DNA of 7,719 nt, from contig CAMFZA010000078.1 of NCBI GenBank assembly GCA_946002345.1, positions 1 through 7,719 of the forward strand, read 5' to 3'. A program made the translations under genes and the position numbers. Of this stretch, positions 6,685-7,719 are shown one piece after another. The notes beneath the pieces are model-generated. The model was not told where the DNA came from. It did no database searches and saw only the letters and a list, made by a program, of their open reading frames with translations. Source of the DNA: an uncultured Phascolarctobacterium sp. Lineage in GTDB: Bacteria; Bacillota; Negativicutes; Acidaminococcales; Acidaminococcaceae. How positions within the stretch are numbered: position 1 is the first letter of the stretch; every line of letters starts with the position of its first letter.

Positions 6685-7115
6685 ATTTTCGCCTCCTGAT
6701 GGAGGCAGATTTACCAGTCATTGTGGCCATTGAGGCCACTGCTTTTTATGATGCGTGGAACGAAAGCATGCTGCGCAATGAATTGAGCAATGAGCTTACC
6801 ACCTATTTGGTAATGGAGTCCGAGGGAAAGATTATCGGTTATGCAGGCTTTTGGCTGGTGGCAGGGGAAGCACAGGTTACCCGTGTGGCTGTGTTGGAGG
6901 AGCTGCGTGGCCTTGGCTTAGGCACACGGCTGACGGCGGCTTTGGTGAACAAGGCCTGGGAGCTGGGGGCTGAGGCAGTGACGCTGGAGGTGCGCGAAAG
7001 CAACGTGGCCGCCCAACGGGCCTATTTAACCTGCGGCTTTGCCAGCGAAGGCATTCGTCCCAACTACTATGAAGATAACCATGAAAATGCCGTAATTATG
7101 TGGTTATACAAATGA
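6657..7115 (+). CDS. rimI: Ribosomal protein bS18-alanine N-acetyltransferase (RimI-type GNAT)
   Basis: A 152-residue GNAT acetyltransferase that in studied bacteria acetylates the N-terminal alanine of ribosomal protein S18. The GNAT fold is clear: INFRLLMEADLPVIVAIE (9-26), QVTRVAV strand (73-79), the acetyl-CoA binding RGLGLGT loop (84-90), TLEVRESNVAAQRAYLTCGF (109-128) and the C-terminal RPNYYEDNHENAVIMWL (134-150). Glu111 and Tyr123 match in spacing the catalytic Glu103 and Tyr115 of Salmonella RimI. The GTG at 6657 is the only standard start ahead of the conserved INFR strand; AGAGGA at 6648-6653 is close to it (3 nt), so translation probably depends on coupling with tsaB, whose end it overlaps by 28 bases. 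Its place between tsaB and tsaD is the classic Firmicute arrangement. Unlike its t6A neighbours, I see no lesion in it. Confidence 0.92.
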   Translation: MGEEATTAINFRLLMEADLPVIVAIEATAFYDAWNESMLRNELSNELTTYLVMESEGKIIGYAGFWLVAGEAQVTRVAVLEELRGLGLGTRLTAALVNKAWELGAEAVTLEVRESNVAAQRAYLTCGFASEGIRPNYYEDNHENAVIMWLYK

Positions 7116-7125
7116 GGAATAATAA

Positions 7126-7719
7126 ATGAGTCAAGAAAAAGATATTTATATCTTAGGTATTGAAAGCAGCTGTGATGAAACGGCTGCCGCTGTGGTGAAA
7201 AATGGGCGCGAGGTTTTGAGCAATATCATTTCCTCCCAAATAGTCATTCACCGCAAATTTGGCGGCGTAGTACCAGAAATTGCTTCGCGTAAGCATATCG
7301 AAAACATTATGCCCGTCATTGATGCCGCTTTGCGGGAGGCGAACGTGTCCCTGGAGCAAATCGATGCTGTGGCTGTTACCTACGGCCCCGGGCTGGTAGG
7401 GGCACTGTTAGTAGGACTGTCCGCTGCCAAATCCCTAGCTTGGGCGACTGGCAAGCCCCTTATTGGTGTGAACCATTTGGAGGGGCATGTTTTTGCCAAT
7501 TTTTTGGCCGATGAGGAGCTGGAGCCTCCCTTTATGGCCTTGGTGGTCAGCGGTGGTCACACAGCTCTGATCAAGGTCACTGGCTACAATAGCTTTGAGC
7601 TTTTGGGTCAAACACGGGATGACGCTGCCGCGGAGAATAATTAAAAAAATCAACGTGTTATGGGTCTAAAATAAAAAAAAAGACAGGAAATCGAGCGTCA
7701 GGCCATCGGTGCTAACAAA
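7126..7719 (+). CDS. tsaD: TsaD, t6A threonylcarbamoyltransferase: runs off the window, interrupted by stops at 7642 and 7672
   Basis: TsaD transfers the threonylcarbamoyl group to A37 of tRNA; the usual length is about 340 residues, so only the N-terminal half is here. Clean motifs are [13 protein letters not shown] (11-23), [15 protein letters not shown] (45-59), [13 protein letters not shown] (85-97), NHLEGH (116-121, with metal ligands His117 and His121) and VVSGGHT (140-146). It is normal up to TRDDAA (residue 168). After that the family pattern GEAYDKVAR..GL.YPGGP is replaced by AENN-stop-KNQ, intact RVMGL, K-stop-KKRQ, then [11 protein letters not shown] to the last base. The frame is never lost, so this is substitution-like damage in two A-rich blocks rather than a frameshift. 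Strictly, the open frame ends at 7644 (172 codons). GAGGA (7114-7118) overlapping the rimI stop is the ribosome binding site, 7 nt from the ATG. Sequence error at a contig end is the likeliest cause. Confidence 0.9.

Noticed and set aside
6338..7686. Diversity-generating retroelement, suggested by an A-free patch in one gene and A-rich patches in another
   Set aside because: These elements mutate at template A positions and need a reverse transcriptase and matching template and variable repeats. I see no reverse transcriptase, and the A-free and A-rich patches share no sequence. The targets are housekeeping tRNA-modification proteins, not surface receptors.
7642..7719. Reading the last 75 bases as an intergenic region with a terminator after a short tsaD
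   Set aside because: There is no stem-loop, and the same frame after both stops encodes RVMGL and EIERQ exactly where TsaD needs them, so this is damaged coding sequence rather than intergenic DNA.

Overview
The window reads as a bacterial chromosomal segment with all recognisable genes on the + strand. Gene content and order point to a diderm Firmicute of the class Negativicutes, possibly an Acidaminococcaceae member such as Phascolarctobacterium. This is inference from gene neighbourhood, a periplasmic-type AMIN/Amidase_3 protein beside a GerMN lipoprotein, and a DASS carboxylate transporter; no marker gene is present to prove it.

Layout. Positions 42-1316 carry a complete SLC13/DASS-type anion:sodium symporter followed by a clear intrinsic terminator (1365-1403). 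A plausible sigma-A-type promoter (1432-1460) then opens a tightly packed operon: acpS (4'-phosphopantetheinyl transferase), nnr (bifunctional NAD(P)HX repair enzyme), a secreted AMIN/Amidase_3 peptidoglycan amidase with a 39-bp tandem repeat in its linker, a GerMN-domain lipoprotein, and the t6A/ribosome-modification set tsaE-tsaB-rimI-tsaD. Gaps are short or negative, and most genes have a good Shine-Dalgarno sequence. The operon mixes housekeeping functions: fatty-acid carrier activation, metabolite repair, cell-wall splitting and tRNA modification.

The real surprise is at the right end. Three of the t6A genes carry lesions while their reading frames stay in register. tsaE has an in-frame TAG at 5724-5726 where the family has Tyr, with perfect TsaE homology on both sides. 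tsaB has no ATG/GTG/TTG at its expected start; an ATT lies 9 nt after a strong GGAGGAGG. tsaB also contains a 64-base stretch with no A, coding for residues unlike the family. tsaD breaks into two A-rich 18-base blocks with stop codons, separated by an intact RVMGL island and followed by EIERQ in the same frame, exactly aligned to DDAAGEAYDKVAR..GL.YPGGP. The likeliest explanation is sequence error near a contig end, because t6A synthesis is normally essential. Genuine decay with backup copies, or unusual decoding, would be the exciting alternatives. I see no novel defence, mobile or CRISPR system here.
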